Shown here in pieces: positions 9,700 through 20,112 of a stretch of DNA of 64,000 bases. A model generated the notes under the pieces. That model saw only the letters and a list, made by a program, of their open reading frames with translations, was not told the origin of the DNA and did no database searches. The DNA is from Bactericera cockerelli (Eukaryota; Arthropoda; Insecta; Hemiptera; Triozidae). The first letter of the stretch is position 1. Every line of letters starts with the position of its first letter. The position numbers and the translations under genes are program-made. The stretch lies in contig CM044964.1 in NCBI GenBank assembly GCA_024516035.1, positions 25,767,317 to 25,831,316 of the forward strand. Reading direction: 5' to 3'.

Positions 9700-10045
9700 A
9701 AACTAGCTAAGTCCCGGCGCTTTGTCGCCGTTGTGGTTACTGCCCATGGCTGGGGTCCTATTTGACCAAGAAATCCCGGTATCTTGAAAATGGTAATAGA
9801 TATTTTAATTTTTATAATTTACAAGACAGTTGAACGGTAGTTTAGGGGGGGTCAACTCTCATGAAATTTTCAATATCTGTTACTGTTTGGGCTGTGGTAT
9901 TGTAAATAGACAAGCCCTAGACATAGGGGTTGTCTGTTTACATAATCAGCCAGCCAGACACGCACAGATTTGAGTTTTTTTTTTACAGATACAGATTTGA
10001 GTTGTATCGATATAGATAGGTACTTATAAACTCTGTTTCGTGTTA
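9700..10045 (+). repeat. Unclassified dispersed repeat
   Basis: Starts AACTAGCTAAGTCCCGGCGC after a run of ATT and ends near CAGATTTGAGTTTTTTTTTT. A related phrase occurs at about 56750-56800. It resembles common insect dispersed repeats with an AACTAGCT start, but the class is not certain. Confidence 0.45.
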
Positions 10046-10412
10046 ATATAGGCCGGTTGGCTGGCGCTACTTGACGAGCGCTCGCCTCCCGGTGAGCTTG
10101 ATATTATTGTTATGAACCTCCTAGATATAACGAGAGGAAAATGGTTCTACCACAGAATAAATGTCAAAATGATTGATTTCTTCTAAATTCACCAAGACAA
10201 AATGCTGAATTATAGAGATCTGAGCTAATTGAAAGAAAAACGATAATTAAATATGGGTAATAATTTAAAAACATCTCTTAAGCTCAATTTCTAAAAACTT
10301 GCCGAAAACAATACTTCGTATAGCCTTCAGGTAATATAGAAAGTAAAATTCATAATTCCAGCTGTAAGTAATTTTTGAAATTCATAAAATTATTTTACTT
10401 TATCCTGACATC
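10046..10412. other. No gene recognised
   Basis: Mixed AT-rich sequence without a clear repeat. Confidence 0.5.
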
Positions 10413-10626
10413 ATAATAATAATAATAATAATATCGCCTTATTTATACTGCCCGATTAAGACAATTAAAGTCCCATTATTCCAGCAGTAAGCCCAAGACA
10501 TATTATTATGTGGTAAAAATCCCAATTGGGAGGATAACATGTCATGTCCTGGCTGGGTTTCGAACCCACGACCTCTGGAGTCTTTGGATTCACAGAGTGC
10601 CGCCTTTACCACTGAGCTACCGGGAC
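10413..10626 (-). repeat. tRNA-derived SINE, family A, copy 2
   Basis: Complete: GTCCCGGTAGCTCAGTGGT head (minus strand), B box GGTTCGAAACC, CCGGGAC-like closing stem, body and (TAA)n tail. Frames that cross it on both strands are spurious. Confidence 0.92.
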
Positions 10627-10636
10627 AGATCATACA

Positions 10637-12680
10637 CACTGAAAAAAATTTTAGGTTCGTTTTTACTAAACAGTTTTGTAAAGGATTTTTAATAAAAAAT
10701 TTCGTTAAAATAACAAGAAATTGATAAATCCCACTAATAGTCATTTGAGATTTTACTTGGGCGTTCGTAAGAATAATCAATCAATTCTTGTAAATCGTCT
10801 GATCGTAAAACCAACTAACGTGTTAATTACCGCAATCAGAACATTAGTTATGCTTACCAAGTTCTGTTTTGCTGGATCTATAACCAATATATTGGTAAGA
10901 TTTACAAAAAGTTTGGTTAAATCTAATAAAATTATTCTGTTAAAAATACCACCTGATGAGTACATGTCTGATAATTAACAAACAAAAATCGTTACTCTCA
11001 CCAGATTTATATATGATAAAAAACACTAAACAGTATTCGTTGGTTTAACAAGATTTTATCTAAAATTACAAAACATGTTTGTTAAATGAACCATACGGTT
11101 TCAGATTTCTGACAGATTTGTTTAGCTAAGTTTTCTAAACTTTTTTGTAAAACTCGGTCGTTATGAAAATCATTTGTAGTCCCAACGAAAGTTTTGTTAA
11201 TCACCCCTAGTCAATGACGGTTACAAGACGCTTTGATTAGATTTACTAAATAGAATTGTAGATTGAACAAAATTCTTGCTAAAACACGTGTGTCGAGAGA
11301 CGAGAGAGACAAAAGATCTACAACAATTAATAGATACCGAAATCAATTTCAGATTCAGTTGTTTTATGTTGATTGATGGCCCTGTGATTATTACGTCATA
11401 TCTTTTTAAAATGGTATTGTTGTTTTTTTTTTTCAAAATCAAATTGATTTATTTATTTAAATATTAACGTCCACTGGAGAACGTTAATATCTAAATACAC
11501 AGTTAATTTTAATATTTACATAGTTAATATTAATAATGTCATGCTTGGGTTTATTCGTAGATGTTTTGTGTGGTTTGGGTTGATAGGTATTGTGAAAGTT
11601 TAGTTATTGGGTGTTTTGTGTAAGTCTGGATTTGGTTGATAGGTGGTGTGAGATTTTGGTTGTTTGATGTGTTGTCTAAATCTGTGTTTGTTGGTTATGT
11701 TAATGTGGTTGATGTGCACTTAGTGTGTTGTGTAAGTGAGTCGTGTGAATTTGGTGATTCTTTTTTATTTATATAATAAAAAATAATTTTTGTGTTAAAG
11801 AGGTTTAAATTTTTAAAACTATATTTTGCATAGTTATTTCATCATTTAAAACTTTAATTGTATGTATTTTAAATGTCTCTTATTGCATTTTAAACAAATG
11901 AATCTGTGTTTCTCAATAAAAGTGTTAAATACACGCCTATTTTTAAATTATTGCAATTATATTTTGAATTATTTTCTCATAATGACTTAGTAACTGACAT
12001 TGTTGTAAAAGTTTACTACAGGCGTTTCTGAAGTTCACTATGATTATCAGTGAAGTTTACTGAGGTTATTAGTGAAGTTTATTGAAACTATCAGTAAAGT
12101 TTACTGAAACTATCAGTAAAATTTACTAATATTGTTCGTGAGGTTAACTAAACGAGTCAATAGTGTGAACGAAATGCGTTGCTTAAACTTACTAAACAGT
12201 TCAGTAGATTTAACCAATCTCTGGAGTAAGCAATAACAAGTCTGGTTGTTAAATCAACTATTACTATGTTTAAAATTACAAAACACTATCATAAGCCATA
12301 CTGAGTTGATTGAATAGACTAATGAAGTATTTTGTAAACTTTACTAAACAGTATTGTAAATTCAACAAATTGAAAGAAACAACCTTCATAAGCATAACAA
12401 GATGATTCGTAAGCATTATGAATGCATGCTTGAGATCTTACTAAATACTTTAGTAAAGACAATGGAATTTTTTCTTGTCAAAAATACAATGATGAGATTA
12501 GTAAAAGTTACTAAACATAAATTTGTTGGATGAACGAAAGATATCATTATCTTTACTAAATAGAGTTTACGAAATTTGATTTGTAATCTTAACAAAACAT
12601 TTTGCTGTCACTCAATCAACCCTAAGACTTGTGAAATTTACTAAAGTTTTAGTAAGCCCTACAATAAATTTTTTTCAGTG
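10637..12680. mobile_element. 2.04-kb DNA element with CACTG ends
   Basis: Begins CACTGAAAAAAATTT and ends with its perfect 15-bp inverted complement (AAATTTTTTTCAGTG). The interior is AT-rich and non-coding, built from many degenerate copies of TTTACTAAACAG and its complement (for example near 10663, 11025, 12185, 12340, 12510). No transposase remains, so it would be non-autonomous. The left flank CA and right flank CA could be a 2-bp target duplication. The superfamily is not determined. Confidence 0.7.
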
Positions 12681-13220
12681 CAAGAAGGTATTCAAATATA
12701 TTTATTTCATCGTACCTTTTAAGGCTTTTTAATAGATATTAGGTTTTGTAAAGTATAATATCTCCTCTACAAAAGGAGAATTATACATTGAACATTGCAT
12801 TATACAACATTATTCATTGTACTTTTTGGAGCATTATACATTGAACATAGTTTTGGCCTATTGTAAATAGTTTTGGAACCAGGTGCGTGAAGATAGCACC
12901 AGATACTTCCGCAACATCGAAAGTGAAAAATGTGGGTATTCGTTCCTAAACTTTCACGTCCATTTGCCGTCCAACTTTCAAAAGCTTTGGACCCTCGGCC
13001 AGAGAAAAAGTTTGGCTATATTTTATGTTCCACCGTTATGCCCGCACAATGAGGAATAATAATAACAATAATAATGAAAATAATATTGATGATATTAGGA
13101 TAATGATAATAATACTAAAAATGGAGATAGTAATAATACTCGTAATAATAATAATAGAGATTGTGGTAGTGCAAGGGACAGAAGAAAGCCCAGAAGTAGA
13201 CAGAGTGAAAGTGGGATAAG
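12681..13220. other. No gene; one foldback-element end relic
   Basis: AGGTGCGTGAAGATAGCACC at about 12881-12905 matches the terminal repeat of the foldback element at 28983-29284, without a partner end nearby. (AAT)n-like repeats occur at 13050-13160. Confidence 0.55.
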
Positions 13221-13264
13221 GGGAGTGAGAGAGAGAGAGAGAAAGGAAGATAGGGAAAGGCAGG

Positions 13265-13357
<93 letters not shown>

Positions 13358-13560
13358 GAAGATAGGGAAAGGGAGGGTAGAGAGAGAGAAAAAAAGAGAG
13401 TTAGAGAAAGCAGGATAGGGGAAGGAAGGAGAGATAGAGAAAAAGAAAAACTGGGAGAAGAAGCTAGAGAGAGAAAAAGACAGACAGAGGGAGAGAGAAA
13501 GAGAGGGAGAGTGAGAGAGAGAGAGAATGAGAGAGTAAGAGGGAGAGACAGAAAAAGGAA
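13221..13560 (+). repeat. GA-rich tract
   Basis: Two long (GA)n runs at about 13268-13298 and 13306-13352, flanked by GGAA-rich repeats. Confidence 0.9.
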
Positions 13561-13749
13561 CACAAAATGGAGAAAATTTGAGTGGAACTGGAGAAGAAGT
13601 AGGAAAAGAGAGAGATTAAAAGCAGAAGGTTAAGGGACTTGGAGTAAGACTGGAAGGGGGAGGATGATAAATAGAATGTAAAGAAGAAGGAAGATAAGAA
13701 AGAGGAAAGAATAAAATCAGTGCATGAATTTTTGCATGAAGAATCAGTG

Positions 13750-13800
13750 CATGAATTTTTCCTTATTAATTTGAGTTTGTGACCACATAATAATAAATAA
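13750..13800 (+). repeat. tRNA-derived SINE, family B, internal fragment
   Basis: TGCATGAATTTTTCCTTATT followed by the GAGTTTGTGACCACATAA phrase. Head and tail are missing. A short preceding repeat of GCATGAATTTTT is present. Confidence 0.7.
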
Positions 13801-13944
13801 AATGGTTAAAGAAAAGAACAAGAACAAAATTTCTATAATATGAATATGGTTTCATTGTGATATTCTGTCACGACTTTGGTGGGTAGCTCAGTATTGTTGC
13901 AGCTGTAGAACTACCTACTTTTTACATACATATAATAATGATAC

Positions 13945-14060
13945 GAATAATAATAATACTAAAAATAATTATAATACTGTTTAGTGGAAGTTAACCACCA
14001 GGCGAGGTTAATGCTCAAAGCATGTTCTATCACCTAACCCTCAGAGTCTTATAATGTAGT
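13945..14060 (-). repeat. tRNA-derived SINE, family B, 3' part
   Basis: Contains the tail TTAACCACCAGGCGAGGTTA and AACCCTCAGAGTCTTA. 5'-truncated. Confidence 0.8.
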
Positions 14061-14353
14061 ATATATACTTGAAAAACAAGATTATATAATAAAAAATATA
14101 AAAATTATAATAATAATAAAAGCACTCATAGGAATATTGGCGAGGCATTCTTCAAACTTTTAACTTCCCAAGTTTTTCAAATGAATAAAATTTATGTTGT
14201 TATTTCCTTTTAGAAAGTAAAATTTGAGAGGGGGGGGCTGCTGTTTCTTCTGGGCGCTGCTTTTTGAGAATACTGAGAGCGAAACAACATCATTTACAAA
14301 AAGGTAGAGGTAGATATATAGATATTTACATACATGATGATTGTGATAACTGT
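14061..14353. other. No gene recognised
   Basis: AT-rich, with a run of G near 14231. No feature. Confidence 0.5.
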
Positions 14354-14562
14354 AATAAATAATAATAATATCGCCTTATTTATACTGCCCGATTAGGACT
14401 ATTAAGTCCCATTATTCCAGCAGTAATCCCAAGTCATATTATTGTGTGGTAAAAATCCCAAATGGGAGGATAACTTGTCATGTCCCGGTTGGGTTTCGAA
14501 CACACGCCCTCTGGAGTCTTTGGATTCACAGAGTGCAGCCTTTACCACTGAGCTACCGGGAC
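14354..14562 (-). repeat. tRNA-derived SINE, family A, copy 3
   Basis: Complete copy with the GTCCCGG head and (TAA)n tail. A few substitutions in the head. Confidence 0.9.
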
Positions 14563-14725
14563 AGACTACATAGTGGATGATACTTGGTATTAGGCGCGGC
14601 CGGTAGGAAAATGTTTTGGGGGTGCTGCCACATAAACAGGACTAAACTGGTATTTCTAGAGTCGCTCACTTAGTACCTATCAGGTTTGAGTTTGTTTACC
14701 TTGACATTGTAATTAAAAAGTTTAA

Positions 14726-14942
14726 TTATTAATAATAACACTCTTTATGAATGGTTACCACCAGACGAGGTTAATGCTCAAAGCATTTTCTACCACCTGA
14801 CCCTTAGAGTCTTATCGCATTATGTGGTCACAAGCTCAAATTAATGAGGAAAAATTCATGCACTGGATGGGATTTGAACCAATGGATCGTTATGCTACCT
14901 GGATTACCGGACTAGCGCTTTAACCACTTGACTAACAGTGCA
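14726..14942 (-). repeat. tRNA-derived SINE, family B
   Basis: Full-length copy on the minus strand. A box GTTAGTCAAGTGGTTAAAGC, B box GGTTCAAATCCCAT, family body and (TTA)n tail. Confidence 0.87.
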
Positions 14943-14954
14943 CGTTATCATATT

Positions 14955-15087
14955 TGTGTTAATCACTTACGTGATATCACAACTATTCAAACTCGCTTTA
15001 CTAAATCCACGCGGGAAACCGGGATTTGAACCACCGACCTCCAGGTTACAAGTCTGCCGCCTCATCAATCTCGCTACTGAGGTCGGT
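14955..15087 (-). repeat. tRNA-derived SINE, family E, copy 1
   Basis: Minus-strand head GACCTCAGTAGCGAGATTGA, B box GGTTCAAATCCCGG, then a short body. It matches 41962-42098. Confidence 0.8.
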
Positions 15088-15204
15088 CTAACATGGTAAC
15101 TATACAATACTCGTATTAATCATTCTAGAAACGTGTCTATCTAATGATTTTCACTGACTACAAGCTAGGACTTGGAAAAACATTCTTATTTCTATTTTTT
15201 TTTT

Positions 15205-15375
15205 TTTTTTAAGCTTTATTAGGAGGACAAACAGGCAACAGTATAAAATTAAGAAGAGAAAGAAAAAAAAAACAAACAAATGACAAAATAAATAAGTAAA
15301 ATAGAAAAGAAAATAACAATAATGTCCTACCTAAAGGGCGGGGTTATTGCCTTTGGCAATCTCTTCCACCCAACC
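15205..15375 (-). repeat. Stem-loop module, family a (copy 5), with 3' tail
   Basis: The module is at 15324-15375 (inner stem ATTGCC/GGCAAT, perfect). Downstream on the minus strand come about 110 nt ending in an AATAAAGC-like signal next to a poly-A stretch. The whole unit is shared with 45111-45277. Confidence 0.82.
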
Positions 15376-15530
15376 CTTATTCGTCTGGGGGCTGAAGTTC
15401 TGCAGCTCCTTAGCATCGACCGCTCCTTCTTGGTATATACCTAGTTCCTATGTATTACCTACATACATATATTATATTACAGTACAATTAGTACATACAT
15501 ACATACTAAAGGGTGGTGCGGAAGAGAAAA

Positions 15531-15655
15531 GGGTGGTGCGGAAGAGAATGCCGTTGACATTAGCACCGCCCTTGATCAAGTTTTGTTCTATTAATTTCAT
15601 TTTCTATGTATTGTATAATATATTCTATGTAAATAAAACTTGATCCTATATGTTT
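15531..15655 (+). repeat. Stem-loop module, family b (copy 1), with 3' tail
   Basis: The outer stem AAGGGTGGTGC pairs with GCACCGCCCTT over 11 positions, with one G-U. The inner stem is AATG/CATT. Then about 60 nt to AATAAAACTTGATCC. An 18-bp prefix (GGGTGGTGCGGAAGAGAA) is duplicated just upstream at 15511-15528. Confidence 0.82.
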
Positions 15656-15792
15656 AATAATAATAATATATGGCGTCATAATGTAATCAAACCTGTAACA
15701 TGGAAAGGACAGCACTAGAAGAATAGATGAGGTTATACCTGTAACAGAGAAAGCGGAAAAGACATTAGTTTGATATGTTGTTGGTTTTATTA

Positions 15793-15972
15793 GAGTTTAA
15801 CATCGTTTTTCAACTGCATGGTCATAAACGACGGGGTTTTACCCTCCATTCGTGGAAAACTTACAAACCTGACCTACCCACATTGACTTCACCCAGCCTA
15901 GGGTGGGTCGGAATGCTAGCATCTAGAAGTCTTCACCTCGCTGGACGTTGCTTAACTTCGGTGATTCTTTTA
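15793..15972 (-). repeat. 5S-derived SINE
   Basis: The minus strand reads CACCGAAGTTAAGCAACGTC, a direct match to the 5S rRNA internal promoter, then GCTGGGTGAAGTCAATGTGG and the tail AACCCCGTCGTTTATGACC. An 81-aa frame overlaps it and is spurious. Confidence 0.85.
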
Positions 15973-16019
15973 AACACTAATTCGTACTTCGTACCCTGTA
16001 CAGAGTTGTGGTCCATATG

Positions 16020-16680
16020 AGAAAGAGGAAGAAAAAAGTATGACAGAGAGAAGGAAAGAAGAGGAGAGAGAAAGAAAGATAGAAAGTGGGAGGGAAAGAA
16101 GAGAGAGAGAAAGAAAGAGAGGAAAGTGGGAGGGGAAGAAGAGAGAGGAGTAATAGAAAGAGATGGAGAGACAGGTAGAGGAAGACATAGAGAGAGAGAG
16201 GCATAGAAAAAGAAAGGATAGAGAGAATTGAAAAGGGAGAGAAATGTTGAGGAATGTATAAGTAGAAAAAGAGAGAGAAGGACTGATGGATAGGATCAGA
16301 GGAGAGAGAGAGAGAGGGACAGAAAAAGGGAAGAGAGTGAAAGGAGGGAGAAAAAGAGAAAGAAGAGGAAACAAAAGAGGGAGAGACAGAGAAATAGAAA
16401 AGGAAAGGATAGAGAGAATGAAGGGAGGGAAAGAGAGAGAGAGAAAGAAAAGGGAGAAGAAAAAAAAGAGAGAGAATAGAAAAGGAAAGGATAAATAAAA
16501 AGGAGATAAAGCGGAGGAATTTAGAAGCAGAAAAAGAGAGGAACAGAGAGGAGGAGAGGGTGGGGTGTGTGTGAAAGAGAGAGAGAGGGAGAGAAAGAGA
16601 AAGAGAAAGAGAAAAAGAGAGGGAGAGAAAGAGAAAAAGAAAAAGAGGGAGAGAAAGGGAGGGAGAGAAAGAGATTACAC
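16020..16680 (+). repeat. GA-rich tract
   Basis: Purine-rich plus strand with GAAA, GGA and GA repeats. It turns abruptly into the CT-rich tract after a gap of about 80 bp. Confidence 0.9.
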
Positions 16681-16759
16681 CCAGCTGTTACTCCAGAATG
16701 TTATACGTATACGCGAAACATGTCTATTAGCTACCAGTGGAACTAGCATAATTATGTTC

Positions 16760-17165
16760 TCAATAGTATTCTCTCCCTCCCTCACCAACTCTCTCCCTCC
16801 CTTCCTTTCTCTTCTTCTTTTTGTTCTTTTATATTCCTTCTTTTTACTAAACTTACTAAACTATTGCGTTCTTTCTTTCTCTTATTCTCTCTCCCTTTCT
16901 TCTTTCTCTTATTCCCTCTCCCTTCTTTCTTTTCCTCTCTATCTCTCTCTTTCTTCGTTTATTTTCCTTCTTAATCCTTCTTTTTTTTTCTGTTCCTCCT
17001 CTTTCTCTATTAATTTACTCAACTTATATTTCTATTGCGTTCTTTCTTTCTCTATTTCTCTGTCCCTTTCTTCTTTTCCTCTCTTTCTTATCTTCTTTCC
17101 TCGTTTATTTTCTTTCTTAATCATTTTTTCTTTCTATTCCACCTCTTTCTCTGTTTACTAAACAT
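16760..17165 (+). repeat. CT-rich tract
   Basis: Pyrimidine-rich plus strand. A phrase ending CTATTGCGTTCTTTCTTTCTC occurs twice (about 16860 and 17032), giving a unit of about 172 bp. Confidence 0.88.
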
Positions 17166-17620
17166 ATTAGAGTGAAACCTAGATATAAGAGAACTCAATT
17201 TTTCCTCTTATAAAGATATTTCCCATCTAGAGAGGTAAATTTGACTTGGAAGATGTTCTCTTATATCCAGTCCTCTTAACATCAACGTTTTTCTTTTATC
17301 CAGTTCTCTTTTAGCAACGTTTTACTAACTGTATCTCTCTCTACTGCATGTATTTTTTCCTCTCTTCTTCTCCATCTTTCTTACTTTCCTTCTCTTTAGA
17401 GTTTTAATAATATTTGTGATGAACAATGAACCAATATGAATGAGGTTCATATTAATAAGGTATGTACATATTAATTTATATTATTCATCACGCTTTCGAT
17501 GCACCCTAAACTCCCAATTACGCAGACTATTGTAGTAAGAGTTATTACTGCTTTTCACTAATTATATATATTGATATATAAGTATAATATATAATGTGTA
17601 TTTATAAATGCATGTAATTG
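17166..17620. other. AT-rich spacer, possible Tigger-like relic
   Basis: GTGAAACCTAGATATAAGAG at about 17172 resembles the terminal motif of pogo/Tigger-type MITEs common in insects. No matching far end was found. No gene. Confidence 0.4.
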
Positions 17621-17624
17621 ACTA

Positions 17625-17628
17625 AAGA

Positions 17629-17688
<60 letters not shown>

Positions 17689-17692
17689 TAGA
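17625..17692 (+). repeat. (GA)n microsatellite
   Basis: Nearly pure GA repeat of about 65 bp. Confidence 0.92.
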
Positions 17693-17805
17693 CAATAGGG
17701 CCAACGCGGTGACATCTCTGGCAATTAATTTATTAGTAGAAACTGTACTTCATCTAAGCGCTACGACGGGGCCTGTTGTACTACAGAAAGGCGTTATAGA
17801 AATAT

Positions 17806-18290
17806 GCAAAACTATAGAAAGGTTCTCGAGTTAAACACAGACACAAACACACACACAAAAACTACTCAAACCTGCCACACACACCACAGCAAAACTATAG
17901 AAAGGTTCTCGAGTTAAACACAGACACAAACACACACACAAACTACTCAAACCTGCCACACACAACACAGCAAAACTATAGAAAGGTTCTCGAGTTCAAC
18001 ACAGACACAAACACACACACAAACTACTCAAACCTGCCACACACACCACAGCAAAACTGTAGAAAGATTCTCGAGTTAAACACAGACACAAACACACACA
18101 CAAACTACTCAAACCTGACATACACACCACAGCAAAACTATAGAAAGGTTCTCGAGTTAAACACAGACACAAACACACACACAAACTACTCAAACCTGCC
18201 ACACACAACACAGCAAAACTATAGAAATGTTCTCGAGTTGAACACAGACACATACACACACTACTCAAACCTACCAGAAACACAAGTCAT
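17806..18290 (+). repeat. 81-bp minisatellite, 6 copies
   Basis: The unit starts GCAAAACTATAGAAAGGTTC and recurs at 17806, 17889, 17970, 18051, 18132 and 18213 (spacing 83, then 81). Because 81 is divisible by 3, the minus strand stays open as a Cys/Leu/Ser-rich 27-residue repeat. This is not taken as a gene. Confidence 0.93.
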
Positions 18291-18420
18291 CTAAGTCCTA
18301 CCACAAACACAAGTCATCTAAGTCCTACCACAAACACAAGTCATCTAAGTCCTACCACAAACACAAGTCATCTAAGTCCTACCACAAACACAAGTCATCA
18401 AAAAGTCATCTAAGTCGAAA
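18287..18420 (+). repeat. 27-bp minisatellite, about 5 copies
   Basis: The unit TCATCTAAGTCCTACCACAA plus ACACAAG repeats at 18287, 18314, 18341 and 18368, with a decayed fifth copy. It adjoins the 81-bp array, and 81 is 3 x 27. Confidence 0.9.
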
Positions 18421-18428
18421 AACGTGAC

Positions 18429-18505
18429 TATAATAATAAGACTGAGGGTTAAGTTGTAGAAAATGCTTTGAGCATTAACCTCGCCTAGTGGGTTACCTTC
18501 CCAAA
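18429..18505 (+). repeat. tRNA-derived SINE, family B, 3' part
   Basis: Contains AAAATGCTTTGAGCATTAAC and CTCGCCTAGTGGGTTACC. 5'-truncated. Confidence 0.8.
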
Positions 18506-18720
18506 ATTACATCAAAATCGGATTTACCGTTCACGAGATATAAGCGTGAAAGCCTGACCACTAAGGTCAGGCGCATGGTCTCTTTCACCCAGAACCGCTT
18601 GTACAAATTTGATTAATTTGAAATGGGACCATCTACAGAACGTCTCCTAGATGTTTGCAAAATTTCATCGAAATCCGTTGAGTAGTTTCCGAGCTTTGCG
18701 CGTTACATATTATTATACTC
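18506..18720 (+). repeat. Unclassified dispersed repeat with hairpin
   Basis: The phrases ACATCAAAATCGGATTTACC and TTTCATCGAAATCCGTTGAG resemble those common in insect non-autonomous elements. At 18546-18588 a nested hairpin is seen: CCTGACC/GGTCAGG inside GTGAAAG/CTTTCAC. Confidence 0.5.
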
Positions 18721-19100
18721 GTAATTATGAAAGCTAAAGAAAACAATTTTTTTGGAACAGCATTTTCAGTGGAAAACAGGCCCAGAAGATCTCAGGCAGA
18801 AAGAGAAGGACTTGACTGTGGACAGCGGGTCCCAAATAAGAATGGAAGAGTAGGGGACAGCAGACGAGACCTAACTTCATTATGACACCCGAGTCTTGGG
18901 TCAAGAGATGAGAGGCAGGGGTCCCCAAACCATTGAGATAAGAATATATAGGGCCACATCATTTATTTATTTATTTATTTACACTTCATTAATAGGACAT
19001 ATTAGAAGCTTTAGCTTAGGAAAAATACCTTTGTATATGTTATCCTGTTATTGAATAAATAAATAAATTAATTATATGCAACACAAATAATTACAAATTA
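18721..19100. other. No gene recognised
   Basis: AT-rich, with (ATTT)n near 18962-18980. No feature supported. Confidence 0.5.
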
Positions 19101-19115
19101 AAATACAATATAATA

Positions 19116-19358
19116 AATGTCAAAGACACTCACTGACCACTGACCACTGACCACTGACCACTGACTGATCATCGCTCTACAGCCCAAACCGTAAGTCCTA
19201 GGAAGCTGAAATTTGGTAGGTAGCTTTGTCTTATAGTCTAGATGTGCAATAAGACGGGATTTCTCGAAACTCCCACTACAACACCTGCCATTGGCGAAAA
19301 AGGATTTTTTGCTTTCACGGCCATGCCTCGGCCCGCAAAGCGGGCGACAGCCCGCTAG
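19116..19358 (+). mobile_element. Helitron-like non-autonomous element, copy 1
   Basis: The 3' end is a hairpin GCGGGC/GCCCGC with loop GACA, followed at once by TAG (CTAG at 19355-19358). The body matches 32351-32573 over most of its length. A CACTGACC microsatellite has expanded near 19128-19165. A 12-bp direct repeat TACAATATAATA sits immediately outside both ends (19104-19115, 19359-19370). Confidence 0.6.
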
Positions 19359-19416
19359 TACAATATAATAGAAGAAAAAAATAAAGAAATACATATATAC
19401 ATAATAATATATATAT

Positions 19417-19496
19417 GTCATAACTAAAGGGCGGGGTTATTGCCTTTGGCAATCTCTTCCATCCAATCTCTTCCACCCAATCTCTTCCACTCAATC
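19417..19496 (-). repeat. Stem-loop module, family a (copy 6)
   Basis: Inner stem ATTGCC/GGCAAT intact. The adjoining AATCTCTTCCACCC phrase is locally triplicated. Confidence 0.8.
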
Positions 19497-19539
19497 ATCC
19501 CTACGAATATAAGTTAGAGACCGTTCTTTATTATTTGAG

Positions 19540-19755
19540 TTTGTGACCACATAATAATAAGACTCTGAGGGTTAGGTGGTAGTAAATACTTTGAGCATTA
19601 ACCTCGCCTGATGGTTAGCTTCCACTAAAGAGTACTGCACTCGTAGTAAAGTGGTTAACGCTCTGGTCTGGTTATCTAGGTAGCGTAGGGATCCGTTGGT
19701 TGGAATCCCATTCAGTGCATGAATTTGTCCTCTTTTTTTTTTAGTTTGTAATTTA
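19540..19755 (+). repeat. tRNA-derived SINE, family B, joined partial copies
   Basis: A 3' part (19540-19628) is followed directly by the head and body of a second copy (about 19630-19755) with A box GTAGTAAAGTGGTTAACGC and B box GTTGGAATCCCAT. The second copy runs into a stem-loop module at 19776. Confidence 0.78.
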
Positions 19756-19775
19756 AGACTCTGATGGTAGAAAAA

Positions 19776-19945
19776 GGGTGGGGTGGAAGAGATTGCCATA
19801 TTCCGCCTTTTAGTTAGGACATATGTTTATATATATTTTTCTATTATTTTTCATTTTTATCGTATACATTGTTTTCATTTTTAATTGTTATAATTATTTG
19901 TAACATACTTATGTCTTTTTATATCTAATAAAGTGTGTAATAATA
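19776..19945 (+). repeat. Stem-loop module, family a (copy 7), with 3' tail
   Basis: GGGTGGGGTGGAAGAGATTGCC, then CCGCCTTTTAGTTAGGAC. The inner 3' arm is deleted. The tail ends AATAAAGTGTG and (TAA)n. Confidence 0.78.
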
Positions 19946-20040
19946 ATAATAGTATTTATGTACTTATTATTATGTGTTGCTTTGTTAAGCCCACATATGT
20001 ATTAACTTACCTTTATTCAATAAATAAAGTGATCTTCTTG

Positions 20041-20112
20041 AATAGAAAATGCTTTGAGCACAAACCTCGCCTGGTGGTTACATTCCACTAGAGAGTATTA
20101 TTATTCTTAATA
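20041..20112 (+). repeat. tRNA-derived SINE, family B, 3' end
   Basis: GAAAATGCTTTGAGCA and CCTCGCCTGGTGGTTACATT then (ATT)n. Strongly 5'-truncated. Confidence 0.75.

Noticed and set aside
17996..18283. 95-aa Cys/Leu/Ser repeat protein on the minus strand
   Set aside because: Open only because the 81-bp minisatellite unit is a multiple of three. The frame is absent in the flanks.
17806..18420. CRISPR-like array
   Set aside because: Repeats are contiguous with no unique spacers, and the sequence context is eukaryotic.
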